From positions 1 through 64,000 of the forward strand of contig JANNKH010000056.1 in NCBI GenBank assembly GCA_031396205.1: a DNA stretch of 64,000 bases, in the 5' to 3' direction. Source of the DNA: CAISIP01 sp031396205. Its GTDB lineage: Bacteria > Pseudomonadota > Gammaproteobacteria > Burkholderiales > Burkholderiaceae_C. The position numbers and the translations under genes are program-made. Of the stretch, positions 51,178-60,355 are shown piece after piece; the stretch's first letter is position 1, and every line of letters begins with the position of its first letter. Below the pieces are notes generated by a model. The model searched no databases. It was given only the letters and a program-made list of their open reading frames with translations, and was not told the DNA's origin.

Positions 51178-52383
51178 ATGAGCCTGGACACCGTCCTGCA
51201 TGCTGGATTGCGGCAATACAGCCGACCCACGGTCGGTCTGGTGCTGATGGGAGGCGGTGCGCGCACCGCATATCAGGTTGGCGTGTTGCGTGCATTGGCC
51301 GACATGCTCGATGCCACAGCGGACGGACCGAAAGCCTTTCCGTTCCAGGTGCTGGTGGGAACCTCGGCCGGGGCGATCAATGCCGCTTTCCTGGCCAGCC
51401 GCGCCACCCAGGGTTTGCAGGCGTTCGAGCAATTGGCCCATTTTTGGCGGCAATTGCGCTCCGTTGACGTATTCGACCTGAACGTTCCACACTGGGTTCG
51501 GTTCAGCCGCATTGCGGTCGCGCTCAGCCTGTCGCGCCATGCGCAGGCCAATGGCGCGATGATGGACAACGCTCCGCTGCGCGAGACCCTGCGCCGGGGC
51601 ATCCCGCTGGAGGGCATTGGCGAAGCCTTGCGCTCCAACACGATCGACGCGCTGGCGGTGACCGGATCGAGCTACACCAGCGGCGTGCACTGGACTTTTT
51701 GCGAAACCGCCAACCGCGAAGAGTTCCACGGCTGGAGTCGGCCGGGTCGGCGTGCCGAGCACCAGTCGTTGACCATCGACCACTTGATGGCCTCCAGCGC
51801 GATTCCCTTCCTGTTCCCGGCCACTGCGCTGCGGGTGGACGGGCGCAACGAGTACTTCGGCGATGGGTCGATGCGCCAGGTGACGCCGCTGTCGCCGGCC
51901 TTGCATCTGGGCGCCAGCCGGATTCTGGTGGTGGGCGTCGGACAGCCTGAGCGCTCGGGCATGGGCGGCGTTGCGGCCATCGCGCCGGCGCGTGGCCCTA
52001 CGCTGGGCAGCATGGCCGGCCATGTGATTGCCAGTGTGTTCCACGATACCTTGCAGGCCGATGTCGAGCAGACCCGGCGCGTCACGCATACGATCAATAG
52101 CCTGCCGCGCGAAGCGGCAGAAGCCCTGCGTTACAAGGCTGTCGATGTGCTGGCAGTGGCGCCGACGCAGTCGCTGGATGCGTTGGCCCAGAAATTCACC
52201 GGCGAATTGCCGGCGGCTATTCGTCATGCCATGGGTGCGTTGGGCGTGCTCAAGGGCAGCGGCGGAACCCTGGCCAGCTATCTGCTGTTCGAACCCCGGT
52301 TCGTGCAATCGCTGATCGCGTTGGGCGAGCACGACGCCATGGCCATGAAGGACGAGTTGCTCGAACTGGTGTTGGGGTCGTGA
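51178..52383 (+). CDS. Patatin-like phospholipase family protein
   Basis: 401-residue predicted acyl hydrolase. The oxyanion motif GLVLMGGGARTAYQVG, nucleophile motif GTSAG and catalytic Asp in YFGDGSM (DGS, where DGG/A is commoner) are intact. No signal peptide or membrane helices are seen. Family members hydrolyse lipids or act as virulence or membrane-remodelling enzymes; the substrate here is unknown. Divergent from hpf and convergent with the acyl-CoA ligase gene. Confidence 0.9.
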   Translation: MSLDTVLHAGLRQYSRPTVGLVLMGGGARTAYQVGVLRALADMLDATADGPKAFPFQVLVGTSAGAINAAFLASRATQGLQAFEQLAHFWRQLRSVDVFDLNVPHWVRFSRIAVALSLSRHAQANGAMMDNAPLRETLRRGIPLEGIGEALRSNTIDALAVTGSSYTSGVHWTFCETANREEFHGWSRPGRRAEHQSLTIDHLMASSAIPFLFPATALRVDGRNEYFGDGSMRQVTPLSPALHLGASRILVVGVGQPERSGMGGVAAIAPARGPTLGSMAGHVIASVFHDTLQADVEQTRRVTHTINSLPREAAEALRYKAVDVLAVAPTQSLDALAQKFTGELPAAIRHAMGALGVLKGSGGTLASYLLFEPRFVQSLIALGEHDAMAMKDELLELVLGS

Positions 52384-52437
52384 GTCGATGCGGCCAGTGG
52401 GCGCTGTGAGCCATCCACTATGCGCAGGCCGTGGCGG

Positions 52438-54111
52438 CTATTTGTCGCGCAGCTCGCGGCGCAGGATCTTGCCCACCGGCGTCTTGGGCAGGTCGGCGCG
52501 GAACTCGATCAGCTTGGGTTGCTTGTAGCCGGTCAGGTTTTCCTTGCAGTAGGCGCGCACCTGGGCCTCGGTCAGGGCCGGATCCTTCTTGACGATCACC
52601 AGCTTGACCGCTTCGCCGGTCTTGGCGTCGGGAACACCAACGCAGGCACACTCCATGACACCGGTCAGTTGCGAGACCACATCCTCGATCTCGGTCGGAT
52701 AGACGTTGAAGCCGCTGACCAGCACCATGTCCTTCTTGCGATCGACGATCTTGAAATAACCGCGTTCGTCCATCACGCCGATGTCGCCGGTCTTGAAGTA
52801 ACCGTCGGGCGTCATGACCTTGGCGGTTTCGTCCGGGCGCTGCCAGTACCCGGCCATCACCTGCGGGCCCTTGATCGCGATCTCGCCTGATTTGCCCGGG
52901 CCAACCTCATTGCCGTCATCATCGATCAGCTTCATCCAGGTGTTGGGCAAGGGTATGCCGATCGAGCCGCTGTATGCGGTGGCGTTGGCCGGGTTGCCGC
53001 TGGCGGTGGGCGAGGTTTCACTCAGGCCATAGCCTTCCAGGATCGGGCGCCCGGTTTTCTCCAGCCACAGTTGTGCCACGGCGCTCTGCACTGCGGTGCC
53101 GCCACCGGTGGCCGCCACCAGATGGCTCCAGTCCACGGTCTTGAAGTCGGGGTGGTTGGCCATGCCGTTGAACAGGGTGTTGACCGCCGGCATGATGTGG
53201 ATGCGGTGCTTTGACAGATCCTTGAGCATGCCTGGCAGGTCGCGCGGGTTGGCAATCAGGACCAGTTTTCCGCCCACGCGCATCGCCAGCATCATGCAGT
53301 AGGTGAACGCGAAGATGTGGTACAGCGGCAGCGCACAGACAAAGGTCGGTTGCTCATCAGACGGTATGGAGTCGATCAGGGGCGCGCCCCAGACTTCGTT
53401 TTGCAGCACATTGGCCACCAGATTGCGGTGCAACAGCACCGCTCCTTTGGACAGGCCGGTGGTACCGCCGGTGTATTGCAGCACTGCCATGTCGTCACTG
53501 GCAATTTCGGGCTTTTTCAATGTGGCCGACGTGCCGCGCGCGATCGCCTCGTTGTAGCGTACCGCACCGGGCAGGTTGAACGGTGGCACCATTTTCTTTG
53601 CATGGCGCACCACGTAGTTGACCAATGCACCCTTGAGCAGTCCGAGCTGGTCGCCCATGGCGCACAGCACCACGTGCTTGACCGCGGTGTTGGCCATGCA
53701 TTTTTCCAGCGTCGTGGCGAAATTCTCCAGGATCACGATTGCCTTGGCGCCAGCATCCTTGAGCTGGTGTTCCAGCTCGCGGGCGGTATACAACGGGTTG
53801 ACGTTGACCAGCACCAGCCCGGCGCGCAGAACGGCGGCAACGACAACCGGATATTGCGGCACGTTGGGCAACATCACCGCCACCCGGTCACCCTTGACCA
53901 GGCCCAAGCCCTGCAGGTAGGCGCCAAGCGCCTGGCTCAGGCTGTCGGTCTGCTTGAAGGTGATGTCACGGCCCATGAAGCTGTAGGCCACACGGTCTGC
54001 ATGCGTGCGAAAGCACTCCTCGATCAGTTCCACCAGCGAGCCGTACCGCGTCACGTCGATGTCGGCGGGTACCCCCGGCGGGTAGCTGGCGAGCCAGATG
54101 CGGTCTGTCAT
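52438..54111 (-). CDS. fadD: Long-chain fatty-acid-CoA ligase
   Basis: 557-residue AMP-forming ligase that activates fatty acids for beta-oxidation or lipid synthesis. The ATP loop YTGGTTGLSKGAVLLHRN, the EGYGLSETSP motif, and KTGDIGVMDERGYFKIVDRK with KDMVLVSGFNVYP are all intact. The tail GKILRRELRDK contains the catalytic lysine. Length equals typical FadD. Convergent with the patatin gene; both act on acyl groups, though co-function is only inferred. Confidence 0.95.
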   Translation of the reverse strand: MTDRIWLASYPPGVPADIDVTRYGSLVELIEECFRTHADRVAYSFMGRDITFKQTDSLSQALGAYLQGLGLVKGDRVAVMLPNVPQYPVVVAAVLRAGLVLVNVNPLYTARELEHQLKDAGAKAIVILENFATTLEKCMANTAVKHVVLCAMGDQLGLLKGALVNYVVRHAKKMVPPFNLPGAVRYNEAIARGTSATLKKPEIASDDMAVLQYTGGTTGLSKGAVLLHRNLVANVLQNEVWGAPLIDSIPSDEQPTFVCALPLYHIFAFTYCMMLAMRVGGKLVLIANPRDLPGMLKDLSKHRIHIMPAVNTLFNGMANHPDFKTVDWSHLVAATGGGTAVQSAVAQLWLEKTGRPILEGYGLSETSPTASGNPANATAYSGSIGIPLPNTWMKLIDDDGNEVGPGKSGEIAIKGPQVMAGYWQRPDETAKVMTPDGYFKTGDIGVMDERGYFKIVDRKKDMVLVSGFNVYPTEIEDVVSQLTGVMECACVGVPDAKTGEAVKLVIVKKDPALTEAQVRAYCKENLTGYKQPKLIEFRADLPKTPVGKILRRELRDK

Positions 54112-54205
54112 TGTGTCGTGTCTCCAATTGTCCTAATCGGGGAGCGTGCGGCTTGACGCATGTGCGCTGGCCGTTCTATTTCCCCCGTGTGTCCCTGCCT
54201 GTCGC

Positions 54206-54232
54206 GGAAAAACTCGGTGCCGCTGGGGCACC
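54206..54232 (-). terminator. Rho-independent terminator after pntB
   Basis: On the minus strand GGTGCC pairs with GGCACC across a five-base loop and is followed by GAGTTTTT. It lies 17 bases past the pntB stop and would end the pnt operon. Confidence 0.75.
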
Positions 54233-54248
54233 AGCGTCGTGTCCGGGG

Positions 54249-55673
54249 CTATTCGATCGCCTTGCCCATGTCCTCGACAACCTTCTTGGCGTCTCCGAAC
54301 ACCATCATGGTCTTGTCCATGTAGAACAACTCGTTGTCCAGCCCGGCATACCCGGCCGCCATCGAGCGCTTGTTCACGATCACGGTCTTGGCCTTGTAGG
54401 CCTCCAGGATGGGCATGCCGTAGATCGGACTGCCCTTTTGCAGTGCGGCCGGATTCACCACGTCATTGGCGCCCAGGATGATGGCCACGTCGACCTGGCC
54501 GAACTCGCCATTGATGTCCTCCATCTCGTACACCTGGTCGTAGGGTACCTCGGCCTCGGCCAGCAGCACGTTCATGTGGCCGGGCATGCGGCCCGCCACT
54601 GGATGGATCGCGTACTTGACCGTGATGCCTTTTTCGGTCAGCTTGGCGGCCAGTTCCTTGACCGCATGCTGCGCCCGCGCAACCGCAAGTCCATATCCGG
54701 GCACGATGACCACGGTCTCCGCGTTGCCCAGCACGAAAGCTGCGTCGTCGGCGCTGCCACTCTTGACCGGGCGCTGCTCGGTCGCGCCAGCGGCGGCCGT
54801 ACTCGCTTCGCCGCCGAATCCGCCCAGGATCACGTTGAAGAACGAGCGGTTCATCGCCTTGCACATGATGTAGGACAGGATCGCGCCGGAACTGCCCACC
54901 AGGCTGCCGGCAATGATCAGCATGCTGTTGTTGAGCGAAAAACCGATGCCCGCGGCCGCCCAGCCGGAGTAGCTGTTGAGCATCGACACCACCACCGGCA
55001 TGTCGGCGCCGCCAATCGGGATGATGATCAGCACGCCCATCACGAAGGCCAGTGCCAGCATCGCGAAGAATGCGGCCCAGTTCTCGGTGGCCATGAACAC
55101 CAGCCCCAGGCCGATGGTGGCCAGGCCCAGGATCAGGTGGAGCTTGTGCTGGCCGGCAAACTGGACCGGCGCGCCCTGGAACAGGCGGAATTTGTATTTG
55201 CCCGAGAGTTTGCCGAACGCGATGACCGAGCCGCTGAAGGTGATGGCTCCGATGGCGGCACCCAGGAACAGTTCGAGCCGATTGCCTGCCGGAATCATGT
55301 CGCCCTTGGCCACGATGCCGAATGCATAGGGCTCGGCCACTGCCGCGACGGCAATGAACACCGCCGCCAGACCGATCATGCTGTGGAAAAACGCGACCAG
55401 CTCGGGCATTTGCGTCATCTCGACGGTCTTGGCGCGATAGGCACCGTAGGCGCCACCGGCCAGCAGGCCAACCAGCACCCACACCATGCCCTTGCCGAAG
55501 TTGTCGGCCAGGTTGGCGATCAGGAATACGGTCGTGACGGCGGCAATGCCCATGCCAATCATGCCTAACAGGTTGCCCCGGATCGACGTCGTCGGATGCG
55601 AGAGTCCCTTGAGTGCCTGGATGAAGCACACCGAGGCGATCAGGTACAGGATGGTGACCAGGTTCATGCTCAT
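54249..55673 (-). CDS. pntB: NAD(P) transhydrogenase subunit beta
   Basis: 474-residue membrane protein with about eight or nine helices in the N-terminal half, and the NADP-binding domain III at the C-terminus (VIVPGYGLAVARAQHAV, HPVAGRMPGHMNVLL, then INGEFGQVDVAIILGANDVV). Together with PntAA and PntAB it couples proton translocation to hydride transfer between NADH and NADP. Overlaps the pntAB stop by four bases. Confidence 0.97.
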   Translation of the reverse strand: MSMNLVTILYLIASVCFIQALKGLSHPTTSIRGNLLGMIGMGIAAVTTVFLIANLADNFGKGMVWVLVGLLAGGAYGAYRAKTVEMTQMPELVAFFHSMIGLAAVFIAVAAVAEPYAFGIVAKGDMIPAGNRLELFLGAAIGAITFSGSVIAFGKLSGKYKFRLFQGAPVQFAGQHKLHLILGLATIGLGLVFMATENWAAFFAMLALAFVMGVLIIIPIGGADMPVVVSMLNSYSGWAAAGIGFSLNNSMLIIAGSLVGSSGAILSYIMCKAMNRSFFNVILGGFGGEASTAAAGATEQRPVKSGSADDAAFVLGNAETVVIVPGYGLAVARAQHAVKELAAKLTEKGITVKYAIHPVAGRMPGHMNVLLAEAEVPYDQVYEMEDINGEFGQVDVAIILGANDVVNPAALQKGSPIYGMPILEAYKAKTVIVNKRSMAAGYAGLDNELFYMDKTMMVFGDAKKVVEDMGKAIE

Positions 55674-55996
55674 TTGGATTCACCCGCATCGGCGATTGTG
55701 GCTTTGCGTTCCTTCTTCTTGAACATCTCGAGCATGCGCCGGGTGACCAGAAAGCCGCCGAAGATGTTCACCGCTGCCAGCGCCACCGCCAGCACGCCCA
55801 TGGTCTTGCCCAGCGTGGTCTCGGTCAACGCCGCTGCCAGCATCGCGCCGACGATGACGATGGCCGAGATCGCGTTGGTCACCGCCATCAGCGGCGTGTG
55901 CAAAGCGGGGGTTACGGTCCACACCACGTGATAGCCCACGTAGATGGCCAGCACGAAGATGATCAGGTTGGTGATGGTGGGGGAAACAAGTTCCAT
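55670..55996 (-). CDS. pntAB: NAD(P) transhydrogenase subunit alpha, membrane part (PntAB)
   Basis: 108-residue membrane protein with about three helices (TNLIIFVLAIYVGYHVVW, then TPLMAVTNAISAIVIVGAM and MGVLAVALAAVNIFGGFLV). It is the membrane domain that is fused to PntA in E. coli but separate in many betaproteobacteria. Upstream gap to pntAA is 57 bases. Confidence 0.95.
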   Translation of the reverse strand: MELVSPTITNLIIFVLAIYVGYHVVWTVTPALHTPLMAVTNAISAIVIVGAMLAAALTETTLGKTMGVLAVALAAVNIFGGFLVTRRMLEMFKKKERKATIADAGESK

Positions 55997-56053
55997 GGGG
56001 TACTCCAGATGGTTGTTATTGCCGCGGGGCGCCGGGTGACCCGCGCCATGGTG

Positions 56054-57181
56054 TTATTTGCGTTTGACTTCTCCGCCTTGGGTCATCAGGCAAGCTGCCA
56101 CGATGTCGTCCTCCATGTCGACCTTCAGGCCGCTGTCCTTGGGCAGAATCAGCTTGAGGAAATCGAGAACATTGCGCGCATATAGCGCCGATGCATCGGC
56201 GGCCACCAGTGCCGGCAGGTTCGTCTCGCCCACGATGGTCACACCATGCTTGACCACGGTCTTGTCGGCCTCGGACAAGGGGCAGTTGCCGCCGCCGTCG
56301 GGCCCCTTGCCGGCGGCGATGTCCACGATTACCGAGCCTGGCTTCATGCTCTTGACCATCTCTTGGGTAATGAGCGTCGGCGCGGCCCGTCCGGGGATCA
56401 GGGCGGTGGAAATTACCACATCGGCCATGGCCACGCGTTTGGCGACCTCGACCTTTTGCCGGTCCAGCCAGCTCTGCGGCATGGGCCTGGCGTAGCCACC
56501 TACACCCACGGCAGCTTCCTTCTCTTCGGCGGTGTCGTACGACACCTCGATGAACTTGCCCCCCAGGGACTCGACCTGTTCCTTGACACTGGGGCGCACG
56601 TCGGACGCTTCGATCACCGCGCCCAACCGCTTGGCGGTGGCAATCGCCTGCAGTCCAGCCACGCCGACCCCCAGGATCACCACCCGCGCCGCCTTGACGG
56701 TGCCCGCTGCGGTCATCAGCATCGGGAAAAACCGCTGGTATTTGTCGGCCGCCGTGATGACCGCCTTGTAGCCGGCAATATTGGCCTGCGATGACAACAC
56801 GTCCATGCTCTGTGCACGGGTCGTGCGCGGCGCCGCCTCCAACGCAAAGCTGGTAAGGCCAGCAGCCGCAAGCCGCTGCAGGCCCGGGGCGTCAAAGGGA
56901 TTGAGCATGCCCACCAGGCATGCGCCGGACTTCATTTGACTGGCTTCGGCATCCGACGGTATCCGCACCTTGAGCACCAGATCGCAACCCAGTGCTCCGG
57001 CCGCATCGGTGATCTCTGCGCCAGCGGCCTCGTACGCCGCGTCGGTCACGCTGGCGGCCACACCAGCGCCCGATTGGACCCGCAACGTATGGCCTTGCGA
57101 CTTGAGTTTCTTGGCGGTTTCGGGGGTTAGTGCAACGCGGGTCTCTCCCGCAGCGGTTTCGGCAGGTATGCCAATCAGCAT
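56054..57181 (-). CDS. pntAA: NAD(P) transhydrogenase subunit alpha, NAD-binding part (PntAA)
   Basis: 375-residue soluble domain I that binds NAD(H). MLIGIPAETAAGETRVALTP is the family start, SMDVLSSQANIAGYKAVI and VVILGVGVAGLQAIATAKRL form the NAD site. The C-terminus is short, as expected for the split form. GAGGAGC precedes ATG 57181. First gene of pntAA-pntAB-pntB. Confidence 0.96.
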   Translation of the reverse strand: MLIGIPAETAAGETRVALTPETAKKLKSQGHTLRVQSGAGVAASVTDAAYEAAGAEITDAAGALGCDLVLKVRIPSDAEASQMKSGACLVGMLNPFDAPGLQRLAAAGLTSFALEAAPRTTRAQSMDVLSSQANIAGYKAVITAADKYQRFFPMLMTAAGTVKAARVVILGVGVAGLQAIATAKRLGAVIEASDVRPSVKEQVESLGGKFIEVSYDTAEEKEAAVGVGGYARPMPQSWLDRQKVEVAKRVAMADVVISTALIPGRAAPTLITQEMVKSMKPGSVIVDIAAGKGPDGGGNCPLSEADKTVVKHGVTIVGETNLPALVAADASALYARNVLDFLKLILPKDSGLKVDMEDDIVAACLMTQGGEVKRK

Positions 57182-57297
57182 GGAGCAGCTCCTCTTGTTA
57201 TGGGCGGGTAAGAAAACTTGCCTGAAGCTTACATTAGTTTGATTCCGCCCCCGTCGCCGCGCGGGCCAGGGCCTTGTCGGCCCAACCATAATGGCGC

Positions 57298-57837
57298 ATG
57301 CCCCATCGATGGAAACCCAATGTCACGGTCGCTGCCGTGATCGAGCAGCATGGCCGGTTCCTGCTGGTCGAGGAGCAGACTTCCCAGGGCCTGCGCCTGA
57401 ACAATCCAGCAGGTCATCTGGATCCCGAAGAATCCCTGATCCAGGCCTGCAGCCGCGAGGCGCTGGAAGAAACAGCGCATCAATTCCGGCCCACTGCGTT
57501 GGTTGGTGTGTATCTCTCCGGCCGGGGGCAAGCAGGGTCGGCTCCTGCCACGCTTGGTGCTGCGTCGACGACACCCACCATTGCCGCCGCCGCGCGCGGA
57601 CGGTTGACCTACCTGCGCTTTGCCTTTTGTGGCGAGCTTGGGGCATTTGATCCGCAGCGCAGCCTGGACCGGGGCATCGTGCGCACACTGTGGATGACCG
57701 TCGACGAAATCCGTGCCAGCCGCGTCCGCCACCGCAGCCCGGTGCTGTTGCACTGCGTCGAGGACTACCTTCGCGGTGCTCGGTACCCGCTGGACTTGCT
57801 GGCCACGGATTCCGGTGTCGGTGCGGACGGCGCCTGA
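57298..57837 (+). CDS. Nudix hydrolase (NudJ-like phosphatase)
   Basis: 179-residue hydrolase. The Nudix box is GHLDPEESLIQACSREALEE, with the usual Gly after the last EE region replaced by Ala (EETA). VTVAAVIEQHGRFLLVEEQT precedes it and LTYLRFAFCGELG follows. E. coli nudJ lies immediately before mnmA, as here, so NudJ-type activity on nucleoside tri- and diphosphates or HMP-PP is likely. A 30-residue insertion after the box (SGRGQAGSAP...) is unusual. Divergent from pntAA. Confidence 0.88.
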   Translation: MPHRWKPNVTVAAVIEQHGRFLLVEEQTSQGLRLNNPAGHLDPEESLIQACSREALEETAHQFRPTALVGVYLSGRGQAGSAPATLGAASTTPTIAAAARGRLTYLRFAFCGELGAFDPQRSLDRGIVRTLWMTVDEIRASRVRHRSPVLLHCVEDYLRGARYPLDLLATDSGVGADGA

Positions 57838-57912
57838 TCTGTCCTGTTGGGCCCGCTGGGTGGCCGTGCAGCCGCGCCTTGCCACTGGCCGGGACGCTGC
57901 GTCGCCCGCTGG

Positions 57913-57918
57913 GATAAT
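57913..57918 (+). promoter_or_regulatory. Possible -10 element of mnmA (leaderless or very short leader)
   Basis: GATAAT ends nine bases before the mnmA ATG. No Shine-Dalgarno lies between, and there is no good -35 match. Confidence 0.3.
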
Positions 57919-57927
57919 CGGCACACG

Positions 57928-59058
57928 ATGGTCAAACAGCGCATAGTGGTGGGTTTGAGCGGCGGCGTGGATTCCGCCGTCACGGCATGGCTGCTCAAAC
58001 AGCAGGGCCATGAAGTGGTCGCCGTTTTCATGAAAAACTGGGAGGACGACGACGACAGCGCCTATTGCGCGTCCAGCGTCGATTTCGTCGATGCGGCGGC
58101 GGTGGCCGACGTGATCGGCATCGACATCGAGCATGTCAATTTCGCCACGGAATACAAGGACCGGGTGTTTGCCGGGTTCCTGCGCGAGTACCAGGCCGGT
58201 CGCACCCCGAACCCCGATATCCTGTGCAATGCCGAGATCAAGTTCAAGGCGTTTCTGGACCATGCGATGCGGGTCGGCGCCGACAAGATTGCGACTGGCC
58301 ACTATGCCCGCATACGGCAGAACCCGGCCAGCGGACTGTTTGAACTGCTCAAGGGCCTGGATCCGGCCAAGGACCAGAGTTATTTTCTGCACCGGCTGAA
58401 CCAGGGCCAGTTGGCGCGCACCCTTTTTCCGCTGGGTGAGATCCACAAGACCGACGTGCGGCGCATGGCCGCCGAGATCGGGCTACCCAATGCGGCCAAG
58501 AAGGACTCCACCGGTATCTGCTTCATTGGCGAGCGACCATTCCGGGAGTTTCTCAATCGCTACATCGCCAGCGCGCCGGGCTCGATCAAGGATGATCGCG
58601 GTCGGGTGCTGGGCGAGCATGTCGGGCTGAGCTTTTACACCATCGGCCAGCGGCAGGGACTGGGCATTGGCGGCGTGCGAGCGAAAGGGGCCCAGCGCGG
58701 TGGCGGCGACCACGCGCCGTGGTTTGTCGCGCGCAAGGACATGGCTACAAACACGCTCTGGGTTGTCCAGGGACATGGCCACGCCTGGCTGCAATATGGT
58801 GCGCTGTCTGCTGGCGACGCCAGCTGGGTCAGTGGCGCGCCACCGCGACCTGGCATGTTTGCGGCCAAGGCGCGGTATCGGCAGTCCGACGCTGCCTGCA
58901 ACCTTGCTCTGGCGGAATCGGCCGATCCGACGTCATTTGGGCTGGAGTTTGCGGTGCCGCAATGGGCCGTCACGCCGGGTCAATCCGCGGTGCTGTACAA
59001 CGGCGATGTGTGTCTGGGTGGCGGGGTCATCGACCGCGCCGAACTGATACGGCCGTAG
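57928..59058 (+). CDS. mnmA: tRNA 2-thiouridylase MnmA
   Basis: 376-residue enzyme that thiolates U34 of Lys, Glu and Gln tRNAs. PP-loop VVGLSGGVDSAVTAWLLKQQ, catalytic Cys in NPDILCNAEIKF and second Cys in STGICFIGERPFREFL are present, as are HYARIRQ and KDQSYFLHRL. The C-terminal beta-barrel domain is complete. ATG 57928 begins MVKQRIVVGLSGG; the upstream open stretch is not conserved. Between the Nudix gene and ssb, which converges on it across a 104-base gap with nothing notable. Confidence 0.97.
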   Translation: MVKQRIVVGLSGGVDSAVTAWLLKQQGHEVVAVFMKNWEDDDDSAYCASSVDFVDAAAVADVIGIDIEHVNFATEYKDRVFAGFLREYQAGRTPNPDILCNAEIKFKAFLDHAMRVGADKIATGHYARIRQNPASGLFELLKGLDPAKDQSYFLHRLNQGQLARTLFPLGEIHKTDVRRMAAEIGLPNAAKKDSTGICFIGERPFREFLNRYIASAPGSIKDDRGRVLGEHVGLSFYTIGQRQGLGIGGVRAKGAQRGGGDHAPWFVARKDMATNTLWVVQGHGHAWLQYGALSAGDASWVSGAPPRPGMFAAKARYRQSDAACNLALAESADPTSFGLEFAVPQWAVTPGQSAVLYNGDVCLGGGVIDRAELIRP

Positions 59059-59162
59059 CGGATCTGGTCATCTGGCCGGGTGAATGAACAGACCGCTCCA
59101 GTAGACGATGGGCCTGCGGCCAACCATACCGTGGACCTTGCTGCTTGGTCGAAAAGCCCGAT

Positions 59163-59648
59163 TCAGAACGGAATGTCGTCGTCCATGTCATCAAACCCGC
59201 TCGACGGCTTGGTCGCCGCCGGTGCCTGCTGACGTGGTGCGGGCCGCGAGGCCGGTGCACTCGGGCGCGCATAGCCGCCCCCGCTGTCGTCACCACCCGG
59301 ACCACCCATGCCCTCTCGGCTGCCAAGCAGTTGCATCTCGGTGGCGATGATGTCGCAGGTGTTCTGCTCCACGCCGTCCTTGTTCGTGAACTTGCCGTAT
59401 TTCAATCGGCCTTCGACATAGATCGGGCGCCCCTTTTTGACATATTCACCGGCGATCTCGGCCAGGCGTTCGAAGAAGGTGATGCGGTGCCACTGGGTTT
59501 CCTCGACCATTTCGCCCGAGGTCTTGTCCTTGCGCCGGGTCGACGTGGCCAGCGTTACATTGGCCACTGCCTGGCCGGACGGCAAATAGCGGATTTCCGC
59601 GTCGCGGCCGCAATTGCCGACCAGAATGACCTTGTTGACTGATGCCAT
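59163..59648 (-). CDS. ssb: Single-stranded DNA-binding protein
   Basis: 161-residue SSB. The OB fold starts MASVNKVILVGNCGRDAEIR and includes VANVTLATSTRRKDK. A Gly/Pro/Ser-rich linker follows, and the acidic tip DDMDDDIPF that recruits partner proteins is intact. ATG 59648 gives the canonical start. Divergent from gph. Confidence 0.97.
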   Translation of the reverse strand: MASVNKVILVGNCGRDAEIRYLPSGQAVANVTLATSTRRKDKTSGEMVEETQWHRITFFERLAEIAGEYVKKGRPIYVEGRLKYGKFTNKDGVEQNTCDIIATEMQLLGSREGMGGPGGDDSGGGYARPSAPASRPAPRQQAPAATKPSSGFDDMDDDIPF

Positions 59649-59777
59649 GCTGTGCTCCAGAGAAATATTCCAGTCATTATCAGCCCAAGCTGTCACGACG
59701 CGCCGTCGATGACAATGCGCCGTACGCCGGAAGGTGGAGCCGCCGGGCGCACCGGCGCCGACGCAGAAGCATGGAAT

Positions 59778-60140
59778 ATGTCGCTAACCCCGCCCTTCGC
59801 CTTTGACCTGGTCATGTTTGACCTGGACGGCACTTTGATCGAAACCGTCGCCGATCTGTCCGATGCGCTGAACGACACTCTGGCCGACCTCGGCCATCGG
59901 CCGCCGGCGCAAGCCCTGGTGGCTGGCTGGATTGGCAACGGCACGCGCGAACTGCTGGTGCGGGGCCTGGCCGAGGTCACAGGACAGGCGCCGGAAGATC
60001 TGCGCGACTCGGAGCCGGTGCGGCGCGCCGTCGCAATATTCGACCCGCACTATGAGCGGCGCTGCGGCATCCGCAGCCGCCTGGCTCCGCATGCCGCCGA
60101 CGTGTTGCGCCGACTGCGCGCGCACGGTGTGCCCGGTCGC
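59778..60140 (+). pseudogene. gph: Phosphoglycolate phosphatase (Gph), 3' truncated
   Basis: HAD-superfamily phosphatase of about 220 residues, of which only the first 120 or so remain. The catalytic motif VMFDLDGTLIETVADLSDAL, the cap domain (WIGNGTRELLVRGLAEV) and HYERRCG then RLAPHAADVLRRLRAHGVP are recognisable. After about 60137 the expected VTNK motif and the remaining core are replaced by unrelated sequence; no later HAD motif is seen in any frame. The frame runs on by chance to 60479. ATG 59778. Normally an essential-to-photorespiration or repair enzyme; another copy elsewhere is likely. The DNA beyond 60137 contains a small Trp-rich ORF and a repeat. Confidence 0.8.
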
Positions 60141-60243
60141 AGGCGAAAATTCAGTAACACTTTTGAGGTATTCAATACGCGCCGCCTTGCGCTACAGTTG
60201 TCTGGCGTCTTTTGCGTGCGGCAGCACCATGGGGGAGCGGCGC

Positions 60244-60351
60244 ATGAATCTGCATTTGCCCACGATCCTTCAGCGACCCTGGTTGCTCTGGCGCCGGCGA
60301 ACTCATCGGCGGCTGGCGCGTTCCTGGTGGTGGGAGATCTGGCTTTCGTGA
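60244..60351 (+). CDS. Trp-rich 35-codon ORF, possible leader peptide
   Basis: ATG 60244 is preceded by GGGGGAG at good spacing and encodes a basic peptide with six Trp: RPWLLWRR near the middle, then RSWWWEIWLS with three consecutive TGG codons. It follows the truncated gph. In many betaproteobacteria gph is followed by trpE, and Trp-codon runs mark attenuation leaders, so a relic or active Trp leader is a possible reading, but no trp gene follows here. It may instead be an independent small protein. A repeat follows it within 10-75 bases. Confidence 0.4.
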   Translation: MNLHLPTILQRPWLLWRRRTHRRLARSWWWEIWLS

Positions 60352-60355
60352 GTGC

